NCBI GenBank assembly: GCA_028279585.1
Contig: JANQNL010000205.1
Location: 1 to 41,820, forward strand
Origin: Thermoplasmatota archaeon
Lineage (GTDB): Archaea; Thermoplasmatota; Penumbrarchaeia; JANQNL01
Direction: 5' to 3'
Length of the DNA: 41,820 nt
Shown here: positions 1 through 9,800 of the stretch, in pieces
Layout of the letters: every line of letters starts with the position of its first letter
How positions within the stretch are numbered: position 1 is the stretch's first letter
Made by a program: the position numbers and the translations under genes
The notes under the pieces: model-generated
The model's input: the letters and a program-made list of their open reading frames with translations, nothing else
Database searches by the model: none
Told to the model about the DNA's origin: nothing

Positions 1-58
1 TCCGTCCACTTCTATATCCGATTATCCGCTTCATGGACATACGAAAGAGCGTTGGGCA

Positions 59-928
59 CTACTTCTCTTCCTTGCCCTTTTTAGCCTGCTTGAAGTAGAA
101 GAACACACCAGCTCCGATGGCCGCGATGATGATTATCACGACAATGACGATGATTATCGTCATGTCCTGGCCAGCTTCTTCCTTTACGCTTATGGACATC
201 TGTTCGGAGGTCTCTTCGACCACCAGCCCGCTTTGCTGGGCTCCGTCGTCGACGAACCTCAGTTTTATCTTGTGGTCCCCACCCTCGGCGATCCAAGTGA
301 CCTTCTGGCCAGGATTGGCGCCGACGTTAAGGGAGAGTGTAGCATTGGTCGATGGCTTGTCATCAACGATGACGAAAACACGCAGGGATGTTGCTCCATT
401 ACCATTGTTCGTGACGTCAAAGGTGAAGGTTACGAAGTCTCCGGCATCTGGATTCTGTGGAAAGAACGTTACATTTCCTGCATCGATGCCGAAATACTGC
501 TTGATATTGACGGTTATATCGACCTTTCTTTCCAAAGCTTGGCCTAGGAACGTGTGACCGGTCCCTGTGAACGTGAACTTGTTCCCGGAGGACTTCTGCC
601 TGTATGCAAAGTCCGGAAGCTCAAGGTCGAAGGTCAGGGTCTCTGTGGCTCCAGGGCTCAATGTGATGATGGACTCTTTGGTAGTGCTGTACTGGACAGT
701 GACGTTGAACAGGATGGTATCACCGGTGTTCTTGACCGTGATCACAACACGAAGTGTTGGAAGGTCTGTGTTGACGTCAAGGTCGTACTCTTCCTTGTCT
801 GCAGAGAGTGTGTAATTGTCAGTGGTTATCGGGTCAACGTCTGCTGATGCTGTCATTGCCACTGCTGGGATGAGCAGTAGCAGCAGGGCAAACGTTATGA
901 AAAGTGCACCCAGCTTTCCTTTGGACAT
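59..928 (-). CDS. Secreted Ig-like (CARDB-type) protein with C-terminal membrane anchor
   Basis: 289 residues. A hydrophobic signal peptide spans about residues 5-29, ending near TASA. Two beta-rich Ig-like segments follow (about 37-145 and 145-250); phrases such as VVITVKNTGDTILFNVTV and FTFDVTNNGNGATSL are typical of CARDB/NEW3-like adhesion or structural modules. One transmembrane helix (about 256-279) precedes a short basic tail, KKGKEEK. The protein should therefore be displayed outside the cell with only the tail inside. Several N-x-S/T sequons suit archaeal N-glycosylation. A TATA-like AT tract lies about 20-30 bases upstream of the ATG, so the transcript is probably leaderless or nearly so. 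The specific role is not recognisable; the architecture matches the larger surface proteins elsewhere in the window. Confidence 0.8.
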   Translation of the reverse strand: MSKGKLGALFITFALLLLLIPAVAMTASADVDPITTDNYTLSADKEEYDLDVNTDLPTLRVVITVKNTGDTILFNVTVQYSTTKESIITLSPGATETLTFDLELPDFAYRQKSSGNKFTFTGTGHTFLGQALERKVDITVNIKQYFGIDAGNVTFFPQNPDAGDFVTFTFDVTNNGNGATSLRVFVIVDDKPSTNATLSLNVGANPGQKVTWIAEGGDHKIKLRFVDDGAQQSGLVVEETSEQMSISVKEEAGQDMTIIIVIVVIIIIAAIGAGVFFYFKQAKKGKEEK

Positions 929-1570
929 GAAGGAAGGATTAGACTAGGAATATATAAGAATCGTGGTGATGCCGGGCGAACGGAGCAAAGATCCGAAATA
1001 CACATAGAAATTGGTTCGCTCTATGAGTTAGAAGAAATCTGTGGAGCGAACCAACCTTTCTTCTTCCTTTCGGAGCTTTCGTAGAGAACCCGGCAGCTAC
1101 CACGATTTTTCTTAGAAGATTGTAACCATCCCAGGAGTTTCCTTCGTCAAAGGAACGAACGAGAGGTTTCTTTCGTCGAGCATATTGCATCAGAAACATC
1201 TCGATTCAGCCACGCCATTTCGTCGAATAACATTATGGCGTGCGAACTTGGATGTTAGGTTGGCATATATATCGTCCTAAACATCCAAGTCAGAATATCC
1301 TGGACGCTTACCGCACCCTACCGTCGCTAACCAACAACATTCCTCCGTCGATCATAGCTGCATCGGAATGTTTTTGACACTACCGGTCCCGATCGTCGTA
1401 TCCAACTTGGGACCTTGTGCATTGGACAAAGTGTCAAGAAAAGCTTGGTTCCTTTGTCCAATGTGGGGCTTGCGCCTTGAAGGAAGCGTACGCTGATGTT
1501 GCATGTTTTTCTTCAAGAAATAAAAATTTCAGAGGGCGGGGGTTCCGCCCTCTTTATCGCCGTGTCCTGT
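929..1570. other. Gene-free region rich in perfect inverted repeats
   Basis: No convincing gene lies here. At least eight consecutive inverted repeats are visible. An outer rod (about 959-1107) is built from AATCGTGGT/ACCACGATT, TGCCGGG/CCCGGCA, TCCGAAA/TTTCGGA and TTGGTTCGCTC/GAGCGAACCAA, and is followed on the plus strand by a T-run. Then come TTCCTT/AAGGAA (1139-1155), a 12-bp stem with one mismatch (1160-1203), CACGCCAT/ATGGCGTG (1211-1242), CTTGGATGTTAGG/CCTAAACATCCAAG (1247-1289), AACATTCC/GGAATGTT (1336-1372, followed by T5), GGTCCC/GGGACC (1385-1414) and a perfect 12-bp CATTGGACAAAG/CTTTGTCCAATG (1420-1463). This is what a long structured RNA or a mobile-element remnant would look like. 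The strand and the transcript are unknown. Confidence 0.55.
1531..1553 (-). terminator. Hairpin terminator of the envelope operon
   Basis: The 9-bp inverted repeat AGAGGGCGG/CCGCCCTCT sits about 18 bases past the stop codon of the membrane-protein gene. On the minus strand it is followed by GAAATTTTTATTT. A GC-rich hairpin plus a U-rich run suits transcription termination for the operon that reads leftward. Confidence 0.6.
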
Positions 1571-2371
1571 TCAGGTCGACATCTCAGCAAACTCGCCCTC
1601 GTGCTCTGCAGCCATGACCTCGACCTCCCTGGCCTTCGCGCGGCCGGAAAGGAGGAGGAGTATGACCACCAGAGGATATGCGAATATCCAGATCATGATG
1701 GCCAGGCTGTAGACCGAGTTGAGCATGATGGACTCTGCGAACTGCGGGTTGATTATGCCAACTATATACTTGAGCAGCCTGTCGGATAACAGCACTGCGA
1801 CCGATATCAGGGTGATGAGAAGGAACTTCAAGCTGCTCATCATCAGATAGTTGGTTATCACAGGTCTGACCGAGAACTCGGCCAGGCTGTGTTCTGCCGC
1901 ATACTTCGCGATCGACGTGAAATGTTTCGAGGAATGACTGACCTCTATGAACGCCAGGAAGAAGATACCGACAATGCCTACGAATATCAGGCGTAGCCAG
2001 TTCATCTCACCAGTGTCCATGAACCGTCCGTCACCCCACATGCCCATGATAATTCCCGCGGTGCTCAAGGCGACCGAGATCATTATCATGATACTGGATG
2101 GGGACGGAAGCTTCTCGTTCTCGAAGTCCACTGTAGTGAACCATACGGATATGATCCCTACACAGACACCAGTGAACAATACACCGATACCTATGAGCTG
2201 GACTATCTCGAACCCAATGTTGCCTAAGTCAACAATGAGCACCAGGAACGAGATGAAAGCAAGCATCCCATAGACTAGAGCGATGATACGTATGAGGATG
2301 ACATCACCGCCGATGGATACACGGCGAGGTGCTGTCTGCTCCTCTTCATTATCTTCTATCTCATCTACCAT
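1571..2371 (-). CDS. Polytopic membrane protein, last gene of the MoxR/DUF58 operon
   Basis: 266 residues. An acidic N-terminus (EIEDNEEEQ) is followed by about six hydrophobic helices (roughly 23-46, 54-78, 91-110, 125-145, 175-195 and 222-244), and the tail is charged. No catalytic motif is visible and I do not recognise the family. A strong ribosome site, AGGAGGT, lies eight bases before the ATG, inside the end of the DUF58 gene, and the gap to that gene is only 13 bases. It is thus the distal gene of the MoxR-DUF58 operon and may be a membrane partner of that system. This role is inferred from position only. Confidence 0.75.
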   Translation of the reverse strand: MVDEIEDNEEEQTAPRRVSIGGDVILIRIIALVYGMLAFISFLVLIVDLGNIGFEIVQLIGIGVLFTGVCVGIISVWFTTVDFENEKLPSPSSIMIMISVALSTAGIIMGMWGDGRFMDTGEMNWLRLIFVGIVGIFFLAFIEVSHSSKHFTSIAKYAAEHSLAEFSVRPVITNYLMMSSLKFLLITLISVAVLLSDRLLKYIVGIINPQFAESIMLNSVYSLAIMIWIFAYPLVVILLLLSGRAKAREVEVMAAEHEGEFAEMST

Positions 2372-2384
2372 ACTAGGATACCTC

Positions 2385-3662
2385 CTATGTGTTCCTCGCC
2401 TCCAGCAGGATAGCCGTCAATGGTGTTTCCGGCTTCCAGTCGATGATACGGACACCATACGACCTGAGCTCCTGCAGAAGGATCTCCCTTTCCAGACGCA
2501 GAACTTCGAACGCGATAGGATCGACCATCGCATCCTTCTTCTTCTTCTGCTTCTTGCGGGCCATTATTTCGAAGTCGACCGAGTTCGGTGACAATACTGT
2601 CACGTCGAACTCCAAGACCATCATAGTACTCACGGCCTTTCGCAGGGACTCGTCCTCATCAAGGGACGAGATGACCACGATAGGCGATCTTCGGGGCATA
2701 TATGGCAGAGCAACATCTACGATGCCGCTGAGCGGAATATCACCCTTTGGATCGGTTCCCGCAAGTCCTGTGAGAAGCTCATACAGCTGCTTCTGTCCAC
2801 TTCCCTTCTTGACGGTCGTGACCTTGTCGCTGTATATGACCAGCTGAACAGAGTCACGCCTCTTGAGGAAGAAGTTGGCCAGGGTCGCTGCTGCCCTTGC
2901 TCCATACAGGTTCGGGTTGTCGGAGTCCATTCCATAGTTGGAAGTGGCCCTTGAGTCGAACACGATGGTAACGTCTGAAACGCTCTCTCTCTCGTGCTCG
3001 TTGACGAGAAGCTTACCGGTAGACGCGTACGCCTTCCAGTTGATGTCCTTGAACGGGTCACCAGGCATGTAATCCCTGATGGAGAAGAACTCTGCACCCG
3101 GTCCGGGCATCTTAACACGCATCTCGCCAGGATACATCTTGGGCTGCTTCGAACGGATATAAAGCTCCTTGACGTCCCGGGTCTGCGGGAAGACCGTGAG
3201 AAGGCTCTCATATTTCATCTTGAGCTCGCTGAAATATAGATTGAAGGTATCATGGGAGCGGAGGGTAACTGGACCCATGTGGAACACACCCTTGATGGGT
3301 GCCTTCACACTGTACCTCAACTTTGTCACACCTTTCGGGTTCAAGTTAAGGTAGGTATAGTTACTACCACTCTTCAATTGAAGCTGTGTGGGAAGACTGT
3401 CCCTGACCTCCAAGAAGCCAGTTCTGCCTCCTTCGTTGAGGAGCCTCAATTCGACCTTCACAACACCGTCCTCGAATATCTTCTCATGTGAGAGCTGACG
3501 TTCTGGACGAATGTTCTTGACCTTTGATGAGAACAGACCGACGACAGTATACACAAATATGGATATGCTTAGGGCCATCAACAGGATGTTCCTGAATATC
3601 AGTCCTAGCAACAGGCAGACGACCCCTAAAGAGATCATCAATACCGCTTTCTTAGTCCACAT
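2385..3662 (-). CDS. DUF58 domain protein (MoxR partner)
   Basis: 425 residues. Two N-terminal membrane helices (about 7-45) are followed by a beta-sandwich region (55-180). The DUF58 hallmark RDYMPGDPFKDINWK is at 196-210, and a von Willebrand A-like Rossmann half begins at VTIVFDSRAT (231-240). DUF58 proteins are nearly always encoded beside MoxR ATPases. They are thought to be client-binding or adaptor partners, often in envelope or secreted-enzyme maturation, although the mechanism is poorly known. The first metal-site motif is D-S-R-A-T, only a partial match to D-x-S-x-S, so metal binding is uncertain. The gene begins 44 bases after moxR, with AAAGGTG as ribosome site. Confidence 0.88.
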   Translation of the reverse strand: MWTKKAVLMISLGVVCLLLGLIFRNILLMALSISIFVYTVVGLFSSKVKNIRPERQLSHEKIFEDGVVKVELRLLNEGGRTGFLEVRDSLPTQLQLKSGSNYTYLNLNPKGVTKLRYSVKAPIKGVFHMGPVTLRSHDTFNLYFSELKMKYESLLTVFPQTRDVKELYIRSKQPKMYPGEMRVKMPGPGAEFFSIRDYMPGDPFKDINWKAYASTGKLLVNEHERESVSDVTIVFDSRATSNYGMDSDNPNLYGARAAATLANFFLKRRDSVQLVIYSDKVTTVKKGSGQKQLYELLTGLAGTDPKGDIPLSGIVDVALPYMPRRSPIVVISSLDEDESLRKAVSTMMVLEFDVTVLSPNSVDFEIMARKKQKKKKDAMVDPIAFEVLRLEREILLQELRSYGVRIIDWKPETPLTAILLEARNT

Positions 3663-3706
3663 ACGTACACCTTTTTCGTCTTTTCTGTTCGGTCAATTCA
3701 TCTATC

Positions 3707-4831
3707 TTACACAGCAGGCACAGGCACTTCTGCAAGGATCTTGTTGAGGACGTCCTGTGGAAGGACACCACGGATCCTTGGTTCTGGCTTCAGGATGATC
3801 CTGTGAGCCAAACCGGCCTGGGCGATCGCCTTTACATCGTCAGGAGTAATGAAGTCCCTACCCTGAAGAACGGCGTGAGCCCTAGAGAGCTTGAACAAAG
3901 CCAGTGAACCACGAGGGGATGATCCGACGACCACCCTTGGGTCTTCCCTGGTCCTTGTCACGATCTCGACGATGTAAGTCAGCAGAGCGGGGTCCATGTG
4001 AACCCTCTCGATGGTCTGCTGCATCGCAATGATCTTTTCTGGAGAAGTAATGACGTTGATATCTACGTCGTCCTTTCCTCTACCCATCCTTCTGATGAGG
4101 ATCTCTCTCTCATCTGCTCGGGATGGATATCCCATGGACATCTTCTGCATGAAACGGTCGACCTGAGCCTCTGGGAGAGGATATGTTCCTTCCTGTTCAA
4201 TTGGGTTCTGGGTCGCCATCACAAGGAAGGGTTTCGGTAGTTTGTGCGTCACACCTTCAATGGACACCTGTCGCTCCTGCATAGCCTCAAGCATAGCTGC
4301 CTGCGTCTTTGGCGGAGCTCGATTGATCTCATCTGCTAGGATGATGTTCGCAAAGATCGGTCCCGGTCGGAACTTGAACTCGTTGTCCTTCTCGTCGTAG
4401 ATATACGTCCCTGTAATATCTGACGGCAGAAGGTCAGGAGTGAACTGGATACGTCTATATTTGCATCCAAGTGCTCCTGCGAATGTCATAACCATCAACG
4501 ACTTCGCTGTTCCCGGGAAATCCTCGAAGAGGATATGACCGTCGGCTAGAATCGAGATCAGAACGTGCTCGAGCACGCCTCTCTTACCGATGATCGCTTT
4601 GGAAACCTCATCCATCAGGGCATTTGCCATAGCTGCCACACCACGGATAGCCGCGATGTTGGCGCCAGCAGCTTTACCTCCTGGGGCGCCCCCTGGTGGG
4701 GGACCGCCTGCTGGAGGTGCTCCTCCTGGCGGGCCTGCTGGAGGTGGTCCTCCAACTCCCTGTGCTGGTGGCAACTGCTTCGGTCCTTGTCCTGGGGGTC
4801 CTGCTGGCCCCGGCGCATTTCCACTTGCCAT
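3707..4831 (-). CDS. MoxR-family AAA+ ATPase with Gly/Pro/Ala-rich N-terminal extension
   Basis: 374 residues. The first ~55 residues are low complexity (repeats of PPAG, GGPP and GAPP), which is unusual for the ~320-residue MoxR family. The AAA+ core is intact: Walker A DFPGTAKS (104-111), TPDLLPSDITG (131-141), Walker B IILADEINR (163-171), sensor-1 ATQNP (206-210) and EAQVDRF (221-227). MoxR ATPases act as chaperone-like remodelers together with DUF58/vWA partners. The next gene encodes DUF58 and the upstream genes encode DUF4350 and DUF4129 proteins, the classic neighbourhood. A TATA-like TTTAAATAG (4873-4882) and AAAGGTGATG just before the start suggest an internal promoter. The Pro-rich extension resembles the tail of the giant surface protein at 6862-10692. 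Confidence 0.92.
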   Translation of the reverse strand: MASGNAPGPAGPPGQGPKQLPPAQGVGGPPPAGPPGGAPPAGGPPPGGAPGGKAAGANIAAIRGVAAMANALMDEVSKAIIGKRGVLEHVLISILADGHILFEDFPGTAKSLMVMTFAGALGCKYRRIQFTPDLLPSDITGTYIYDEKDNEFKFRPGPIFANIILADEINRAPPKTQAAMLEAMQERQVSIEGVTHKLPKPFLVMATQNPIEQEGTYPLPEAQVDRFMQKMSMGYPSRADEREILIRRMGRGKDDVDINVITSPEKIIAMQQTIERVHMDPALLTYIVEIVTRTREDPRVVVGSSPRGSLALFKLSRAHAVLQGRDFITPDDVKAIAQAGLAHRIILKPEPRIRGVLPQDVLNKILAEVPVPAV

Positions 4832-4872
4832 TTCTCATCACCTTTGTTTTGTCCCTATTACACTTTGTTCTA

Positions 4873-4882
4873 TTTAAACCTG
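4873..4882 (-). promoter_or_regulatory. TATA-like promoter before moxR
   Basis: In the 69-base gap between the DUF4350 and MoxR genes, the minus strand reads TTTAAATAG about 45 bases before the ATG. A ribosome site, AAAGGTGATG, follows four bases before the start. This would let moxR and the genes after it be transcribed without the two surface-protein genes. Confidence 0.45.
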
Positions 4883-4900
4883 ATATATCCACAGAGCTGG

Positions 4901-6829
4901 CTACTTCCCATATTTCCTGATCTTCTCAGCTACGGATTTCACCTCGTCCGGGGTCAATGTTTTGCCTTCGTTCTGTATGAGATCTTTCAATTGAGGATCC
5001 CGTACAGAAGATACTATAGCATTCACACTCACCTGATTGAACTCCTCTGGAGATAGGCCTTTCATTATCCGAACCCGCTCTAGTATAGCCCTTCGCAGCC
5101 TAATGGTCTGCAAACTACCAGAGGTGGGCACGGTATCCCTACCATGTAGAATGGAGAGGTTGAACTTGTGTATCCAACTCTCCTTCTCCTTGACCGAAAT
5201 AACGGCCAGGAGGAGAATGACCAAGGTAGAGAACGTGAGGGTAAAAGCATACCAGTAATCTGATGTGATCGTCGTCAGGAACGACAGACCACGATACACA
5301 GGAACGAAGAACTCCTGATCCTGGTAATGCCTGCTCTCGTCGAAGATGATGAGGCCATCGTCTCCGATGAGATAGTAGATCAAGGACTTAATGAAGATAG
5401 CATTATGATAATCATAATGCGCATAGTCCTTGAGATGATCGAGGTTCTTGCTGCGCAGATAGGAGATGTTGCTCCTGTAGACTTCTTCTGCACTGCCGTC
5501 GCCTGTGAGGTCGAGGAGGTTGTTGTCAGGCTTGATTATGTTATCCTGACTGTCCTTGTCGTGACCGAACGCTACCTCTCGGTCCTCATCGATCATTCCG
5601 TCATTGTCGTCATCCCACCCATTGCCGAAAGGCTTGAGCGGGTAGAAGACATCATACTGGATGTGGTCGAGCTGATAAAGGTCGTTGGTGAACATGGACG
5701 GGTCAGAGCAGAACACGATAGATCCGAAATTATGGATCTTATCGGCGCTGTATGTGTTTCCACCAGAGTCCTTGACCTTGACGACCTGGCCCTCGTTCTC
5801 GAAGCCAGGAACGCACTGGGTGAGGTCGATCTTGTTCCCTGATGGGGAAACAACGATCTCAACTATGAGCTGGACCTCGTGACCCGGTGAGCTGATAACG
5901 TCTGCCAGCTCTCCGCTCTTGAGCGACTCATCGTCAGGGATGGAGATGGTACCATCGTTGTTCATGTCGACGAAGCTCTTGTCAGACGCATAAGCGATGA
6001 CACGACCGCCATTGGACTCGAGGCCTGTGCCGTCATTGTAGATGAGATGATACTTCATGATATCCTCATCGACGACACCGTCGCCGTCGTTGTCCATTCC
6101 GTCGAGGACCTCCTCGTCCACCCTGCCATCACCATCATCGTCCCTCATGTCCTCGTCGAAACCTTCCTTCGGCTGGTCCATCACACCGTCGTTATCATTA
6201 TCTTTGAAGTCCGACTCGAACCTGCCGTTGTCCTCATCGTTATCGAGGTTGTCCACAGGGTCCTCATCGACCTTTCCATCACCATCACGGTCGTTGTCCC
6301 AGATACCATCTGGACGCAACCTACCATCACGGTCATACTCGTCGACACCGAGGTGTGCTGTGACCCTTGTGAAGTTGGCGTTCTTGTCGTAGTCCTCGTC
6401 CATAAGTTTACCTTTATAGTATAGGACATTGAACTCGCTCGCCAAAGAATTTGCATACCCATGGTCGTCAGCTATGATGGCGTGACCGCCTTGAGCGACG
6501 AAGTCCTGGATGGCCTGGATCTCAGCCTGTGTATATTCTCGTTCTATACCAATACCCAGGTACAAAGTGTTCTTATGGTCTATCGATGGAGAGTTCCCCA
6601 AAATGGTCGGCGAACTTACGATACAACGGGTCGTCATATCCCATTTGGTATTGTTACCACTGGAATACTTGCCGATGTCCTTATGAAGGCGGCTAAGATC
6701 GTTGTAATTATCACTGTAAGGTGACTGCCGGGCCTCTGGCTGCTCTCCGATCATGAGTACCACAGGATAGATTATGAATCCTGCGACTATCAGCCCTATC
6801 AGTACGATTCCGAAAGCGCGTTTGATCAT
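4901..6829 (-). CDS. DUF4350 membrane protein with Asp-rich calcium-loop repeats
   Basis: About 642 residues. A signal anchor lies near residues 8-28. The extracellular part starts with a DUF4350 / GATase-like fold (phrases such as IQAIQDFVAQGGHAIIADD). About 100 residues of Asp-rich repeats follow (units like DNDGDGVVDED, DRDGDGKVDED and DDDGDGRVDEE), resembling thrombospondin type-3 or EF-hand-like calcium loops; a further unit, DDDNDGMIDED, comes later. A C-terminal helix (about 525-546) and a ~95-residue cytoplasmic tail follow. DUF4350 proteins accompany MoxR-DUF58-DUF4129 clusters. The calcium repeats inside the domain are unusual and suggest calcium-stabilised folding outside the cell. 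I prefer the ATG at 6829, since the longer frame needs a GTG two codons upstream. Confidence 0.82.
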   Translation of the reverse strand: MIKRAFGIVLIGLIVAGFIIYPVVLMIGEQPEARQSPYSDNYNDLSRLHKDIGKYSSGNNTKWDMTTRCIVSSPTILGNSPSIDHKNTLYLGIGIEREYTQAEIQAIQDFVAQGGHAIIADDHGYANSLASEFNVLYYKGKLMDEDYDKNANFTRVTAHLGVDEYDRDGRLRPDGIWDNDRDGDGKVDEDPVDNLDNDEDNGRFESDFKDNDNDGVMDQPKEGFDEDMRDDDGDGRVDEEVLDGMDNDGDGVVDEDIMKYHLIYNDGTGLESNGGRVIAYASDKSFVDMNNDGTISIPDDESLKSGELADVISSPGHEVQLIVEIVVSPSGNKIDLTQCVPGFENEGQVVKVKDSGGNTYSADKIHNFGSIVFCSDPSMFTNDLYQLDHIQYDVFYPLKPFGNGWDDDNDGMIDEDREVAFGHDKDSQDNIIKPDNNLLDLTGDGSAEEVYRSNISYLRSKNLDHLKDYAHYDYHNAIFIKSLIYYLIGDDGLIIFDESRHYQDQEFFVPVYRGLSFLTTITSDYWYAFTLTFSTLVILLLAVISVKEKESWIHKFNLSILHGRDTVPTSGSLQTIRLRRAILERVRIMKGLSPEEFNQVSVNAIVSSVRDPQLKDLIQNEGKTLTPDEVKSVAEKIRKYGK

Positions 6830-6861
6830 TCCCACACACCCTGTTCACTGCATTGGTTCTA

Positions 6862-9800
6862 TTACTTTGGTCCATCAGGACCCGGAGGTCCAGCTGGTGG
6901 GGGTGCCCCTCCAGCTGGTGGTGCCGGTGGAGCTCCACCCTTGGGGGTCTCGCCCGCACCGACAACGATCTCTGTCTCGGAATAATCCTCTGTCTCGAGG
7001 GACTCCAGTGCTCTCATGGCAGCCTCCTCGTCGAGGATGATCTTCTCCAGAGATTTCTCGATGTTGCGCAAGTTGGAGATAGCAGCGTTCCTCTGCTCTT
7101 CTCCGATCTTGTGCTGGCTGTAACGAGCCTCTTCAAGTAGCTCAAGGAAGTTGTCCATCGAGTCGTGATCGATAGGCAACGCTACGCGGATAGCGTCCTC
7201 GAACTCTCTGAAGGTCTCTGAGTCACGCCGTAGATAACCGTATTTACGCAAATGCGCACCCAATTTCTGGTACGATTTGAAGATGACAGCAGTATACTCG
7301 TTTCCTGCAACGAGCTGGTCGGCTGCCCTCTTGATGATCTTCTTCATGCCTCTGATCCTTGCGCGCTTGCGATAGTATCGATAGGCGAAGAAGATGATTA
7401 TTGCGCTGATGATGATGAGCGCAAGGATTATGAGGATCCAGTGCCACAGGAGCAGACCTGCGATATCCCTCTCCATCAACGGTGTTGGTGGTGGCGGAGG
7501 CGTAGGCTTGTAGACAGCCTTGTAGGTCTGGTAGCTGGACTTCAGGTTCGGGCCGCCAATGTATGTCAGGTTGATGATAAGTTCGGTCTCCTTATCAGCT
7601 GGCAGCTTCAGACCGAAGTCTGAATCCCTCATAGGCCTCGAGAAGTTGAACATGACCCTGCCGAACTCGTTAGTATATGCTATCGAGTTGTTATGGAAGG
7701 CCTGATGTCCAGCTGCAGATGATATGTTGAGCCATACGACACCGAACTGCACCGGTCTCGGCTCTTCGTCATCTGGGGTATCCCTCTCGAACACCTTCAT
7801 GTTGAATATTAGTTCGGATTCAGCGGTGATGGTCTCCTCTTCGATGATCAGCCTATTGTCCTCATCTGCTGGTGGCTTCAACAGCACACGGATGTATGTG
7901 TTGGCCCACAGCTGTGTGGATGTGGCGTTCTGTGACTGCGCATATCTGCTGGTGCCATTGAACTGCACCCTAACGGTCACCTGGCCGATATAGAGGCTCT
8001 TGGGGACCTTACCAGAGAAGATGAAGTGACCATCGGTTGTCCCATCACCGGATGTGGTGGTGGTGCCTATCCTGTAGGTCTCTCCGGCGTTCTCAAGGAA
8101 GACATCGATGTCGACCTTCTTGACCGCCTCTGTGGTCCTCTCACCCTTGTACATCTCGTACAATGCTCCAGTTACCGAGAACTCCTGGTTACGCACCAAG
8201 GTTCCCGCTAGCGGATCCAATTGTAGAGTAGTGTACGCTGAGATATTGTACATTACCTCCGGCGAGTTTGCATTCGCATACGCATCCTTCGGACTGTACT
8301 TCTTTCCAGCAGGTCCATCTGGCCACTGTGGGGAGCCGTCGAACTTGGCAACGACGTATGCTGCACCCACTGGCTGGGTGATCGGAACCTCGTAGTCTGT
8401 GAAGGTGAACCTTCCCATGGAGTCAGTGTTGATGGTTCCGATAGGTTCTCCCAGTGACTCACCACTGCGTGAGAGCCAGTAGATCTTGACGGTTCTGTTC
8501 TTGACGAAGCTGTTCATGTCGTCGATGAGGCTGCCCTTGATGTAGACAGTCTCACCCTTGAAGGTGGATATGACAGGCGTCTGCACGTGCAGATGTGTCA
8601 TGGCCACGACGCTGAACGGCTCGCCGTCGTTGTCGAAGAACGAGCAGGAGTCATAGTACTGCTCTGCGGGGTTTGGATTCGTATATTTTGCTAGGATGGT
8701 CACAGGGCCTAATGCCTGGTCCATCTGGATCGGAACATCTATGGAGAACCGACCCTGGGTGTCAGTGGTCGTGATGAACTCACGGACAGAGACCTCGCCA
8801 TAGCCCCAGTAGAACACGATATCGTGGTTCGTAACAGGGACTGGGTTGTTCGGTGAGGATGCCTCAACATCCTTGAGCAGACCTCTTATCCTAGCTATGT
8901 TGTAATAATGGGTCTTCCCCTCATTATCAACATACGGAACTCTAGTTATGAACTCGTCCGGTTCATTATAGACCCCGTTATTATCTTGATCTAAGTATAG
9001 CTCTAGCTCCGTGTGTGCTCGCACCACGTACGTGGTGTAGTTCGTTGACGGCCTGTAATAGAACAGCTTACCTTGGTCTAGAACAGTAGTACCACCTATC
9101 TGCCAGTAGGCCTCTGTTATGAAGAACTCGCACGAAACATTGACAGGACCAAGGGTCTGTATGCTTGATGCGGAGATGTCAACGTTGATGCTGAAGGAGC
9201 CGTTGGTGTTGTTGACGAAGAAAGGACCATACCTCTTGTAGAAAGAGTCTGTCGGGCGGCCCCAGTGGACGTAATACTTGTACCTGGCGTGGAAGCTCTC
9301 ACTGTCCACGATCAGGTTCGGACCGACCTTGGTCTTCTCGAGTGAATACTTGTATTTGTCGATGATGGACCCGTTTATCTGGATCCTCTTACCATGGTAG
9401 ACCCATGCATCGGTGCCGATATCGTCGAAGACGACGTCGGAGAACCGCTGGACCTTCACATACCTGGTGATGTTCACAGGCTCATAGAAGTTGTTCAGGG
9501 TCACATTGTATGAAGGGTCGAAGGAAACCTCGACCGCATGTCTTCCGGCCTTTGTTCCCATTGGTATCTGATAGGTGAAGGAGAACCTGCTGACCATCTC
9601 ACCAGGCTTCTGGGTCGCGATGGTTTCACCGACGTACTGGCCACCGAAGAAGACCCTAACGGTCTTGTATCCCATGGACATCAGTGGTTCCTGGGTATCT
9701 GGGTCAACAACAGAATCATCTGCTATCGTACCCGATACCGTTATAGTATCTCCTATTGGAACGATCGATTTGTCCACCGCCGAGGTGATAGCGGTCTCGT

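Noticed and set aside
939..1199. Open frame of 86 codons on the minus strand in the hairpin-rich region
   Set aside because: It runs through several inverted repeats, has no recognisable protein features and no ribosome site; the reading frame is a by-product of the repeats.
929..1570. SRP RNA or RNase P RNA
   Set aside because: I looked for the conserved SRP helix-8 core and the RNase P core boxes on both strands and found no convincing match; a covariance model search would settle it.
1417..1789. Two overlapping plus-strand frames at the edge of the membrane-protein gene
   Set aside because: One crosses the terminator hairpin and the other is antisense to a well-supported membrane protein.
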